In this document: piece after piece, positions 50,463-58,444 of the stretch
How the letters are laid out: the number at the start of each line of letters is the position of its first letter
Numbering within the stretch: position 1 is the stretch's first letter
Assembly (NCBI GenBank): GCA_031274365.1
Contig: JAISQF010000002.1
Coordinates: 48,914-112,913 of the forward strand
Source of the DNA: Elusimicrobiota bacterium
GTDB taxonomy: Bacteria > Elusimicrobiota > Endomicrobiia > Endomicrobiales > Endomicrobiaceae
Length of the DNA: 64,000 bases
Direction: 5' to 3'
Made by a program: the position numbers and the translations under genes
The notes under the pieces: generated by a model
What the model was told of the DNA's origin: nothing
The model's database searches: none
Seen by the model: the letters and a program-made list of their open reading frames with translations, nothing else

Positions 50463-51802
50463 TTCTTTATCATCTTCGTAAACAAAAATATTCCGCATAA
50501 AGTCATAAAAACATTTGGAAACCATAAAATAATTCCGGCATAGTTATAATTCTTTTCAGACGAATTCATAGCTATGACAAGAAGCATATAATACACGACA
50601 ATCAGCCCTATGCTCAAACCAAAGCCTATGGCTTTTCCGCCTTTGCCGGCCATTATTCCGATAGGCATTGCCGTAAGAACAAACGCTATCGGAGCAGTTG
50701 CAAATAACAGCCTTACCCAAAATTCTATCACGTAAGGCGAATAAGGTTCTTTTTCTTTTTTAAGTTCTTTAATTTTTTCTAATAATTTGAAAGAGTTTAT
50801 TTCTTGCGGCGTTATCACGGCTTGTTCAATTTGATCCGTAAGCGACATAAAAAATTTATAAGAATTAAACGTCATATGAATCATATTGTGTAAGTCTTCT
50901 GAATTTGCTTTTTGCCAAAATCCGGCATATAAAGTTATCAAAGCTCCCGTCGTATAAACTTGAACGGTTGCCGACGAAGCTGAAATACGCCATGATATGT
51001 CTCCATTGTTTAACGTGAGATTTTTTTTGCTTTCTTTTGCCTGCGCTTTTTCATTTTGAGTTTTACTTCCGGCTTCTTCTTTTATTGATTCCGTATCATT
51101 GACAGCAACTCCGGCAGACAGCGCGGCAGAGGTTTTGCTTTCGGACTCTTCTTTTATTTGTTCCGTGTTTTCATTGTTTTTACTATTAGTCTCGGCTTCT
51201 TGTTTTACAAACTTTTCATTTTCTTCGTCTTTATTTTCAGTATTGAATTTATAAATACTCACGCCTTCAAGGATATTATTTTTTCTATCCACTTTGTTGA
51301 TATAAAAAGTGTGATCGTTTAGACGTATGATTGTTTTCTCAGGAAAAGTAACAAACGGGCGCTGCGTTATTATTTCTTGAAAAATATTTTTTACCCGGCT
51401 TTGCATAAAAGGCGAGATAAAAGAATTAAAAAATATAAGCAGAAAAGAAATTATACAGACTGGAATTATCACCGGCAATGTCAAAGTTTTATAATCCATA
51501 GAATTTGCTTTCATAGCCGTGATTTCATTGTCCTCTGAAAGTCTGCCGTATGCAAGTAAAACTGCAAAAAGTATTGACATTGGAATTGCAAAAGGCAGAA
51601 TGTTTGGATAGATGAAAGCAAAAAGTTTTATTATGCTAAATAAAGAAACTCCTTTTGATAAAAACAGACTTGCCAAATCAAAAATTCTGTCTAAAAGAAG
51701 CAGCAGCGAAAATACGGCTATTCCAAAAAAGAAAGAAGCTATAAATTCTTTTAATATATATATGTGTATTATTTTGATGTTTGCGCGTATGTTTTTTATC
51801 AT
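50459..51802 (-). CDS. lptF: LptF/LptG-family LPS export permease with low-complexity insert
   Basis: YILKEFIASFFFGIAVF; EITAMKANSMDYKTL; E/K/S-rich insert KDEENEKFVKQ...AQAKESKKNLTLN. Confidence 0.85.
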   Translation of the reverse strand: MIKNIRANIKIIHIYILKEFIASFFFGIAVFSLLLLLDRIFDLASLFLSKGVSLFSIIKLFAFIYPNILPFAIPMSILFAVLLAYGRLSEDNEITAMKANSMDYKTLTLPVIIPVCIISFLLIFFNSFISPFMQSRVKNIFQEIITQRPFVTFPEKTIIRLNDHTFYINKVDRKNNILEGVSIYKFNTENKDEENEKFVKQEAETNSKNNENTEQIKEESESKTSAALSAGVAVNDTESIKEEAGSKTQNEKAQAKESKKNLTLNNGDISWRISASSATVQVYTTGALITLYAGFWQKANSEDLHNMIHMTFNSYKFFMSLTDQIEQAVITPQEINSFKLLEKIKELKKEKEPYSPYVIEFWVRLLFATAPIAFVLTAMPIGIMAGKGGKAIGFGLSIGLIVVYYMLLVIAMNSSEKNYNYAGIILWFPNVFMTLCGIFLFTKMIKK

Positions 51803-53820
51803 TATTTTGTCCCGGTATTTTTTAAGATAAAATCGGACACGGCGCTCATCGATAAGAAATGTTTGATGAGTCTTTTATGTCCGTCCATTTCCTCTGAAGA
51901 AATAATTTTGTCTTTTGCTTTTTTATCCCAAAGATAAAAAGAAACCCTCTCTCCTCCAAATTCATATTCGACAATATAATTTTTATCCATGCTTATATCT
52001 ATATGAACGGCAATATTGTTTTGCGCTTCTTTTGAAAATAGATTTTTTCCCATAGCCCAATATTTTACATTGGATAAAGATATTGAATAAAGCGTTGGCA
52101 TAATATCTAAATGAGAGCCGAAAACTTTTGCGTCAAACTTTGCCGGCTTTAATTTTTTTGGAATATATAAATAAAAAGGCACTCTTATTGAATCAAAAAG
52201 TTCGTCGGCGGAATAGGAGTAAATATTTTTGAAATTATGATCTCCCGTCACAGCTATTATGACATTCTCTCCGTATTTTGATTTTTTAATTTTTTCTATA
52301 AATTGCCCGAGTGCCCGCGCTGAATATTGATAAGATAGAAATCTCTTATCGGCTAAATCTCGTCCGACTATTTTTTCATTTAAGTTTTTGGGAATTTCTA
52401 AAGGAAGCGCTTTATATTCTTTAGGAAGAGTATAGGGCGGATGATTTGTAGTCGTTAAAATGTAAATAAATTTTTGTTTGTCGTCCGAGTCTAAAATTTC
52501 ATAAACAAAATCAAAAAGATATTCGTCAAAAACTCCCCATTCGTTTCCGGGATAATTTTTATTTTTCATTCCGTCCTCTCCTATTATTCTGTCAAAACCA
52601 AGATTGGCCATAAAAGTGCTGACATTTCTCCATGCTGAATTTCCTCCGTAGATAAAAAAAGTTTCATAACCTTTTTGCTTAAAAGGAACGGGACCTGAAA
52701 ATTTATATTTTTTATAGACATAAGGAGATAAAGATAAGAAAATAGATCCAGGCCGTCTTGCGATATTTGATATGACGGCTTCCATACTTCCAACCGTAGT
52801 GTGATATGAGGGGATAAAGTTATAGAAAACTATATCCTCGCTAAAATGTTTTTTGAGCTCGCCTAAAATATTGAAACTTTCGCTGTTGTATTTCATTAAA
52901 TCAGTTCCCAAGCTTTCCATCACTATAAAAATAATAGTCGGTTTTAATTCCTCAGCTTCCTTATTATAAGGCAGCAAAACCATTAAAGAGTCTTCGGGGT
53001 TTTTTTCGGGAATATTTTTTATATTTGTTTCCAAGTAATCCGCAAAGGCTTGTCTTATATTATTTTCATATCCGCTTAAAGCGATATAATCGGGATCTTT
53101 TTTATCTCTTTGATGAGATTCTATAGCGGCTTGTAATGTAAATATTCCGTTGGCGGACACTGCGTTTATAAATCTATTTTGCGAGACTCCGGCGTTTACC
53201 GACAGAGGAAAATCTCCCGTCGTTCCTCTCATCATTAAAAACGTAAGAAAAGCAAGAATTAAAGATATGAAAATTCGGACAAAAATATTTTTTGGCAGAG
53301 GATTTATTTCTTTTAATTTCAAAATTGTTTTTGATAACTTAAATATAAAAAAAACAAAAAAAGCAAAACCCGCGAGTATTAAAAAAACATTATAATTTTT
53401 ATAAATCGTGCTTATCAGAGCGCTTGTGTCGTCTTCAAAGAAACCAAATATTAAAACATTTATATGATCCTGAAAATAAGAGTAGAAACCAAAATCTATT
53501 GCAAGAATTATAAAAAGAATAGATATTGAAAAAGTGTAATACCATTTTAATCCCGCAAAGAAAGGTCTAAAAAAAGCGCTTTTTCCAATTATCGTTAAGA
53601 CGATGAAAATAAGTATCGCTATGGAATTTGTGGAAGCGATGACTGATAAATCAAAACGAAAACCCATTAAAAAAGCCGCCGCTATGTCGCCGCCAAGCCC
53701 TGAAAAATTATCTCCTTGTCCATAATACAAGAAAAAAACAAGCCGCCAAAGAGACATTAAAAGTAAAAATATTAAATTTAAGCCGCCAATTTTTAACAAA
53801 GCATTTTTAAGAAATATCAT
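51802..53820 (-). CDS. LTA synthase family / sulfatase-fold membrane phosphotransferase (ATG at 53820 preferred)
   Basis: N-terminal TMs; IIFIVMESLGTDLMKYN; FIPSYHTTVGSMEAV; VTGDHNFKNIYSYS. Confidence 0.85.
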   Translation of the reverse strand: MIFLKNALLKIGGLNLIFLLLMSLWRLVFFLYYGQGDNFSGLGGDIAAAFLMGFRFDLSVIASTNSIAILIFIVLTIIGKSAFFRPFFAGLKWYYTFSISILFIILAIDFGFYSYFQDHINVLIFGFFEDDTSALISTIYKNYNVFLILAGFAFFVFFIFKLSKTILKLKEINPLPKNIFVRIFISLILAFLTFLMMRGTTGDFPLSVNAGVSQNRFINAVSANGIFTLQAAIESHQRDKKDPDYIALSGYENNIRQAFADYLETNIKNIPEKNPEDSLMVLLPYNKEAEELKPTIIFIVMESLGTDLMKYNSESFNILGELKKHFSEDIVFYNFIPSYHTTVGSMEAVISNIARRPGSIFLSLSPYVYKKYKFSGPVPFKQKGYETFFIYGGNSAWRNVSTFMANLGFDRIIGEDGMKNKNYPGNEWGVFDEYLFDFVYEILDSDDKQKFIYILTTTNHPPYTLPKEYKALPLEIPKNLNEKIVGRDLADKRFLSYQYSARALGQFIEKIKKSKYGENVIIAVTGDHNFKNIYSYSADELFDSIRVPFYLYIPKKLKPAKFDAKVFGSHLDIMPTLYSISLSNVKYWAMGKNLFSKEAQNNIAVHIDISMDKNYIVEYEFGGERVSFYLWDKKAKDKIISSEEMDGHKRLIKHFLSMSAVSDFILKNTGTK

Positions 53821-53833
53821 TTGCTCACCCCGC

Positions 53834-55573
53834 TTATATTTCATTTATCCCCGGAATATTTTTGCTTTTTACCAAAGAAATAAATTCTTCTATTTTCATT
53901 GTCCCCAAATCTTTATTGCCTCTTGCTCTGACGGCAACCGATCCGCTTTCCTTTTCTTTATTTCCAACCACGGCTATATAAGGAATTTTCTGCATTGCAT
54001 TTTCTCTTATTTTGTGTCCGATTTTTTCATTTCTGCCGTCGAGAGACGTTCTTATTCCATTATCATTAAAAGTTTTAAGCAAGCTCTTGCAATAATCAAT
54101 TTGCTCTTCGTTTATATTGGCGATGACAATTTGAACGGGCGAAATCCATAAAGGAAGCGCACCCACATAATGCTCGATTAAAACTCCTAAAAATCTCTCC
54201 ATAGAACCAAAAAGCGCGCGATGAATCATATAAGGCCTGACTTTTTTTCCCGCCGAATCCACATAGGAAATATCAAATCTTGCAGGCAGATTAAAATCAA
54301 ATTGAATCGTGGAACATTGCCAAGCTCTGCCTATGGAATCCTTAATTTTTATGTCAATTTTTGGTCCGTAAAAAGCCCCTCCGCCTTCGTCAACTTGATA
54401 TTTATATCCTGTTTTTTCGAGAGTTTTTTTAAGAGATTCTTCGGCTCTTTGCCAATCCGAATCCTCGCCCACATATTTATTCGGCGGCTTTGTGGCAAGA
54501 TAAATTTCATATTCATAAAAACCAAAAGTTTGAAGCAAACTTACGGCCATATTAAAAACATTAAGTATCTCTTGTTCAAGCATATCGGGAGCAACTATCA
54601 CATGCCCGTCGTCTTGAGTAAATCCCCTGACTCTCAAAAGTCCGTGGAGAACTCCGGATTTTTCAAATCTATAAACTGTGCCAAGCTCGGCATATTTTAT
54701 GGGCAGCTCTTTATATGAATGTAATTTTGTTTTGTAAATCATTAAATGACCGGGGCAATTCATAGGTTTTACGCGATAAGGTTTTCCTTCCACTTCCATA
54801 GGCGCATACATATTTTCATTAAAAGTTTGCAGATGACCGCTGATGGAATAAAGTTCTTCGCTCGCTATATGAGGCGTTTGAAGAAAATCATAACCATTTT
54901 CTAAATGTAATTTTTTCCAATAATTTTCAATAATGTTACGGATAAGCGCGCCTTTAGGATGCCATAAAATAAGTCCCGCGCCAACTTCGTCATGGATACT
55001 AAACAGATCCAAATCTTTTCCTAATTTTCTGTGATCGCGTTTTTTTGCCTCTTCAATTTTTTGCAAATATTTATCCAAATCCTCTTTTGTAAAAAATGCC
55101 GTCCCATAAATCCTTTGCAATTGTTCTCTTGAAGAATCTCCTCTCCAGTAAGCTCCCGCCACAGATAATAATTTGAAATATTTAACCTCGCCGGTTGACT
55201 TTATATGAGGCCCTTTGCACAAATCGCTAAAATTTCCGCATTGATAAATATTAACCGTATCTCCGTCGATACCTTCGGCTATTTCGGCTTTGAATTTTTC
55301 ATTTTTTTTCTTAAATTCATCTATCGCTTTTTCTTTAGATATTTCCAAATGCTTAAAAGGATAATCGGCTTTTATTATTTCTCTCATTTTATTTTCTATT
55401 TTTGATAAATCCTCGACGCTAAAAGGCGTGGGTCTGTCAAAATCATAATAAAATCCGTCCTCAATCGAGGGGCCTATCGCAACTTTTGTTTCTGGAAACA
55501 ATTCCGTCACCGCCGCAGCCAAAATATGCGACGTTGAATGTCTTAATACGTTTAGTGCCTGCTTGTCTTCCAT
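53834..55573 (-). CDS. thrS: Threonyl-tRNA synthetase without N-terminal TGS domain (ATG 55573 with AAGGTGGG RBS)
   Basis: LRHSTSHILAAAV, YYDF, MNCPGHLMIYK, RVRGFTQDDGHV, GSMERFLGVLIEHY. Confidence 0.95.
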   Translation of the reverse strand: MEDKQALNVLRHSTSHILAAAVTELFPETKVAIGPSIEDGFYYDFDRPTPFSVEDLSKIENKMREIIKADYPFKHLEISKEKAIDEFKKKNEKFKAEIAEGIDGDTVNIYQCGNFSDLCKGPHIKSTGEVKYFKLLSVAGAYWRGDSSREQLQRIYGTAFFTKEDLDKYLQKIEEAKKRDHRKLGKDLDLFSIHDEVGAGLILWHPKGALIRNIIENYWKKLHLENGYDFLQTPHIASEELYSISGHLQTFNENMYAPMEVEGKPYRVKPMNCPGHLMIYKTKLHSYKELPIKYAELGTVYRFEKSGVLHGLLRVRGFTQDDGHVIVAPDMLEQEILNVFNMAVSLLQTFGFYEYEIYLATKPPNKYVGEDSDWQRAEESLKKTLEKTGYKYQVDEGGGAFYGPKIDIKIKDSIGRAWQCSTIQFDFNLPARFDISYVDSAGKKVRPYMIHRALFGSMERFLGVLIEHYVGALPLWISPVQIVIANINEEQIDYCKSLLKTFNDNGIRTSLDGRNEKIGHKIRENAMQKIPYIAVVGNKEKESGSVAVRARGNKDLGTMKIEEFISLVKSKNIPGINEI

Positions 55574-55722
55574 AGTTTTACCCACCTTGAATTTAATTTT
55601 ATTTGAATTTTTATTTTAATAATAAAAACGCCGCCGCCGCATTCGTCCGATTAAAGTTGATTATAGCACAAAATACTATATACAAAAAGCATAGATAGAC
55701 AAAAAAAGAGTATAATAGTGCT

Positions 55723-56892
55723 ATGCTTAATACTAATATAAACAATCAAGTGGCAAAAATTATTGAGGATATTGCGCAAAACGGCGATAAAGCCGTTTTG
55801 AAATACGTTAAGAAATTTGACGGGATTGATCTGTCTGAAACAGGTTATAAAATATCTCCTGAAATAATAAAAAATGCAAAAAGAAATATTCATAGAAAAA
55901 TAAAAGAAGCGATGAGAGCCTCTTTTAATAATGTGTCGGCTTATCACAAACAAGAGTATAAGCAGATAAAAAAAAGTTGGTTTATGACAAAAAAAGGATT
56001 AAAAACGGGACAGTTTTATACCCCTGTGGAATCTGTGGGAATCTATGTTCCGGGCGGGAGATTTTCATATCCTTCGACGGTCATTATGACTGCCGTTGCC
56101 GCAAAATGCGCGGGTGTAAAAAATTTGTCAATATGCACTCCGCCAAAAAAAATAAACGATGCCGTGCTTTTTGCCTGCGATATGTGCGGTATAAAAAATA
56201 TTTATGCCGTTGGCGGAGCCGCCGCCATAGCGGCTTTAGCTTATGGAACTCAGACAATAAAAAAAACGGATATGATAGTAGGTCCGGGAAATATCTATGT
56301 CAACGAAGCTAAAAGGCAGGTCTTTGGAAAAGTTGGAATAGATTCTCTTGCTGGTCCAAGCGAAGTGGCGATAATTGCCGATAAAGACGCGCCCGCTAAT
56401 TTTATTATTTCCGATATTATGGCTCAAGCAGAGCATGATCCTATGGCAAAAGCGTATTTATTATGCGAAAGCGCAAAAAAAATTGACGAGATAAAAAAAG
56501 CGATTCCCGAAATAGCGCTTAAACAAATAATATTTCAAAAATGTTCTATAAAGGAAGCGATTAAAAAATCAAATGAAATCGCGCCAGAACATTTAGAATT
56601 GCTTGTGAAAAATCCGTCGATATTTTTGCGCGATATAAAAAACGCCGGAGCTGTTTTTGCAGGGTATCAAACTCCCACGGCCGCAGGGGATTATTGGGCT
56701 GGTCCGTCGCATGTTTTACCGACGGGGGGAACGGCAAAATTTTCAAGCGGTCTTTCCGTTATGACTTTCTTAAAGAGAAGCAGTTATGCGCAAATCATTA
56801 AAAAAAATAAAAAGGATTATGAGCAAATAGCAAATTTTGCAGAAAGCGAAGGTCTGTTATGGCATAAAAAATCAGCAGTAGAAAGAGAGTGA
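55723..56892 (+). CDS. hisD: Histidinol dehydrogenase
   Basis: VGIYVPGGRFSYPSTVIMTAVAAKCAGV, VGPGNIYVNEAKRQVFG, DSLAGPSEVAIIAD, AEHDP. Confidence 0.93.
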   Translation: MLNTNINNQVAKIIEDIAQNGDKAVLKYVKKFDGIDLSETGYKISPEIIKNAKRNIHRKIKEAMRASFNNVSAYHKQEYKQIKKSWFMTKKGLKTGQFYTPVESVGIYVPGGRFSYPSTVIMTAVAAKCAGVKNLSICTPPKKINDAVLFACDMCGIKNIYAVGGAAAIAALAYGTQTIKKTDMIVGPGNIYVNEAKRQVFGKVGIDSLAGPSEVAIIADKDAPANFIISDIMAQAEHDPMAKAYLLCESAKKIDEIKKAIPEIALKQIIFQKCSIKEAIKKSNEIAPEHLELLVKNPSIFLRDIKNAGAVFAGYQTPTAAGDYWAGPSHVLPTGGTAKFSSGLSVMTFLKRSSYAQIIKKNKKDYEQIANFAESEGLLWHKKSAVERE

Positions 56893-56949
56893 AAAAATAA
56901 TATATGTTTTGCGAGAGTTCGCGGAACTATCTTAAAAAAGGAGTTTATA

Positions 56950-57213
56950 ATGAAAAAATTAAACGATGTTGTAAGTGAAATAAAAGATGAGGCAAAGAAA
57001 TTTAAGGATAAACATCAGAAAGAAATTGATGACTTGAGCGATTTGGCTAAAGGCACTGTGGAAGGCGCAAAAAAATTTAAAGAAGAGCACAAAGAAGATT
57101 TTTCAGCTATCGGAAATGCCGCAAAAAATATTGGAAAAGATCTTTTTAGTAAAGTGAAAGATAAAATCGCCGGCGATAAAAAAGAAGATAAAAAAGAAAA
57201 TGACGAAAAGTAA
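56950..57213 (+). CDS. Small Lys/Glu-rich amphipathic helical protein, hypothetical
   Basis: 87 aa; RBS AAAAAGGAG upstream; internal repeat AKKFKDKHQKEIDDL / AKKFKEEHKEDFSAI. Confidence 0.7.
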   Translation: MKKLNDVVSEIKDEAKKFKDKHQKEIDDLSDLAKGTVEGAKKFKEEHKEDFSAIGNAAKNIGKDLFSKVKDKIAGDKKEDKKENDEK

Positions 57214-57228
57214 AAAAGGAGATAAGAG

Positions 57229-57672
57229 ATGTTTCACTTGGCGTATGGCGCAAATCTTAACACTAAACAGTTTATCCGTCGTTGTAAAGAAGCGAAAAAA
57301 ATAGGCAAAACTTATCTGAAAGATTATAGATTATTATTTCGCGCTTGTGGAAATGGAAATCCATATTTAACTGTGGAAAAATGTTTGGGCAAAATTGTTC
57401 CAATAGGCATTTGGAGCATTACAAAAGAGGATGAAATAGAGCTGGATTCTTATGAAGGCGTTCAAGAAAATCGTTACCGAAAAGAAATGATTAGATTAAG
57501 TTACGACGGAGCGGAGATAGAAGGTATGATCTATATAATGAACAATACCAAGCCGACGCCTCTGCCTGATAATTATGAATATTATACAGAAGTAGAAGAA
57601 GGTTATGAAGAATTTGGCTTTGACAAAAAATATTTAATAGAGGCTAAAGAAGAAGTTTCAAGCTGCCAATAA
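57229..57672 (+). CDS. Gamma-glutamylcyclotransferase (AIG2)-like protein
   Basis: LAYGANLNTKQFIRRC; GIWSITKEDEIELDSYEGV; 147 aa. Confidence 0.85.
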   Translation: MFHLAYGANLNTKQFIRRCKEAKKIGKTYLKDYRLLFRACGNGNPYLTVEKCLGKIVPIGIWSITKEDEIELDSYEGVQENRYRKEMIRLSYDGAEIEGMIYIMNNTKPTPLPDNYEYYTEVEEGYEEFGFDKKYLIEAKEEVSSCQ

Positions 57673-57886
57673 ATTGGAATGCGGGCGAGATATTAGACCT
57701 GTGCAGTCCGTAATCTAATGATGACTTCTTGTCGTTTTTTGATAAAAAGTGCCATAGGTTATGAAACTACACTTATTTGACAATGTGAATGATAAAAATA
57801 TATTATTATTCTATTGTTTTTGCTTTTCTAAATTTTATAAAATTATTGATTTTCCGAAATTTTTCAACAAACAAAGATTTATTTTT

Positions 57887-57959
57887 GCCGATGTAGCTCA
57901 GTTGGTAGAGCAGCTGCTTCGTAAGCAGCGGGTCGGAGGTTCAAGTCCTCTCATCGGCT
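57887..57959 (+). tRNA. tRNA-Thr (anticodon CGT)
   Basis: Cloverleaf: acceptor GCCGATG/CATCGGC, D arm GCTCAGTTGGTAGAGC, anticodon arm GCTGC-TTCGTAA-GCAGC, T arm GGAGG-TTCAAGT-CCTCT; CCA not encoded. Confidence 0.95.
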
Positions 57960-58272
57960 ATTCATATACTTTTGACACTATGAGTGAATCCTTTGCTTGT
58001 CTTTCATTCCTATGCTGCTTTACACTTATTAATATTGTTTCTGTTGTCCAATACCCCGTCGCATCCAAAACTTCCTGCCAATCTTTCCCTTCATCCATCA
58101 TAGTCTTTGCCACCACTTCCAATTTCGTGTCTTCTTCCCTTGTGCTTATATTCGCCCTATAAAGCAAATCGTTTATTTGCCTCACATAACTGTAAGGCAT
58201 ATTAAATTCTTTTTGCCTCAAAAATTTTCTATACCGTCTCAAAACCTTTTCCAAATTCTCGCGGTTTCTCAA
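57958..58272 (-). CDS. Hypothetical protein at element boundary (TTG start), stop codon overlaps the tRNA 3' end
   Basis: 104 aa ORF; no recognised family; stop TAG at 57960-57958. Confidence 0.55.
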   Translation of the reverse strand: MRNRENLEKVLRRYRKFLRQKEFNMPYSYVRQINDLLYRANISTREEDTKLEVVAKTMMDEGKDWQEVLDATGYWTTETILISVKQHRNERQAKDSLIVSKVYE

Positions 58273-58397
58273 CGCCCGCTAATCATATACTTTTGATGTC
58301 GTGAGTGAAACACTCTTTTTTCACTCTCTGTCGTCGGTAAAATGTTAAAAATAGCTTTGCAAAGTTTGCAGTGTTTTTGCAAGCTCTTAAAGTCTTT

Positions 58398-58434
58398 TGA
58401 TAACAAAATGATAACAAAAAACTTATCATAAGTT
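58398..58434. repeat. Tandem 11-bp direct repeat plus adjacent inverted repeat
   Basis: TGATAACAAAA x2 (58398-58408, 58409-58419) then AACTTA-TCA-TAAGTT (58420-58434). Confidence 0.8.
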
Positions 58435-58444
58435 GACTCGATTT

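Noticed and set aside
55723-56892. Stand-alone hisD as a possible repurposed dehydrogenase
   Set aside because: All expected HisD motifs are present; isolation from a his operon is common and not evidence of a new function.
57955-58310. Imperfect repeat (GCTAxTCATATACTTTTGA) at 57957 and 58276 as attL/attR
   Set aside because: It includes only four bases of the tRNA and, read on the minus strand, encodes a conserved peptide tail with stop codon, so a duplicated coding tail explains it better than an attachment core.
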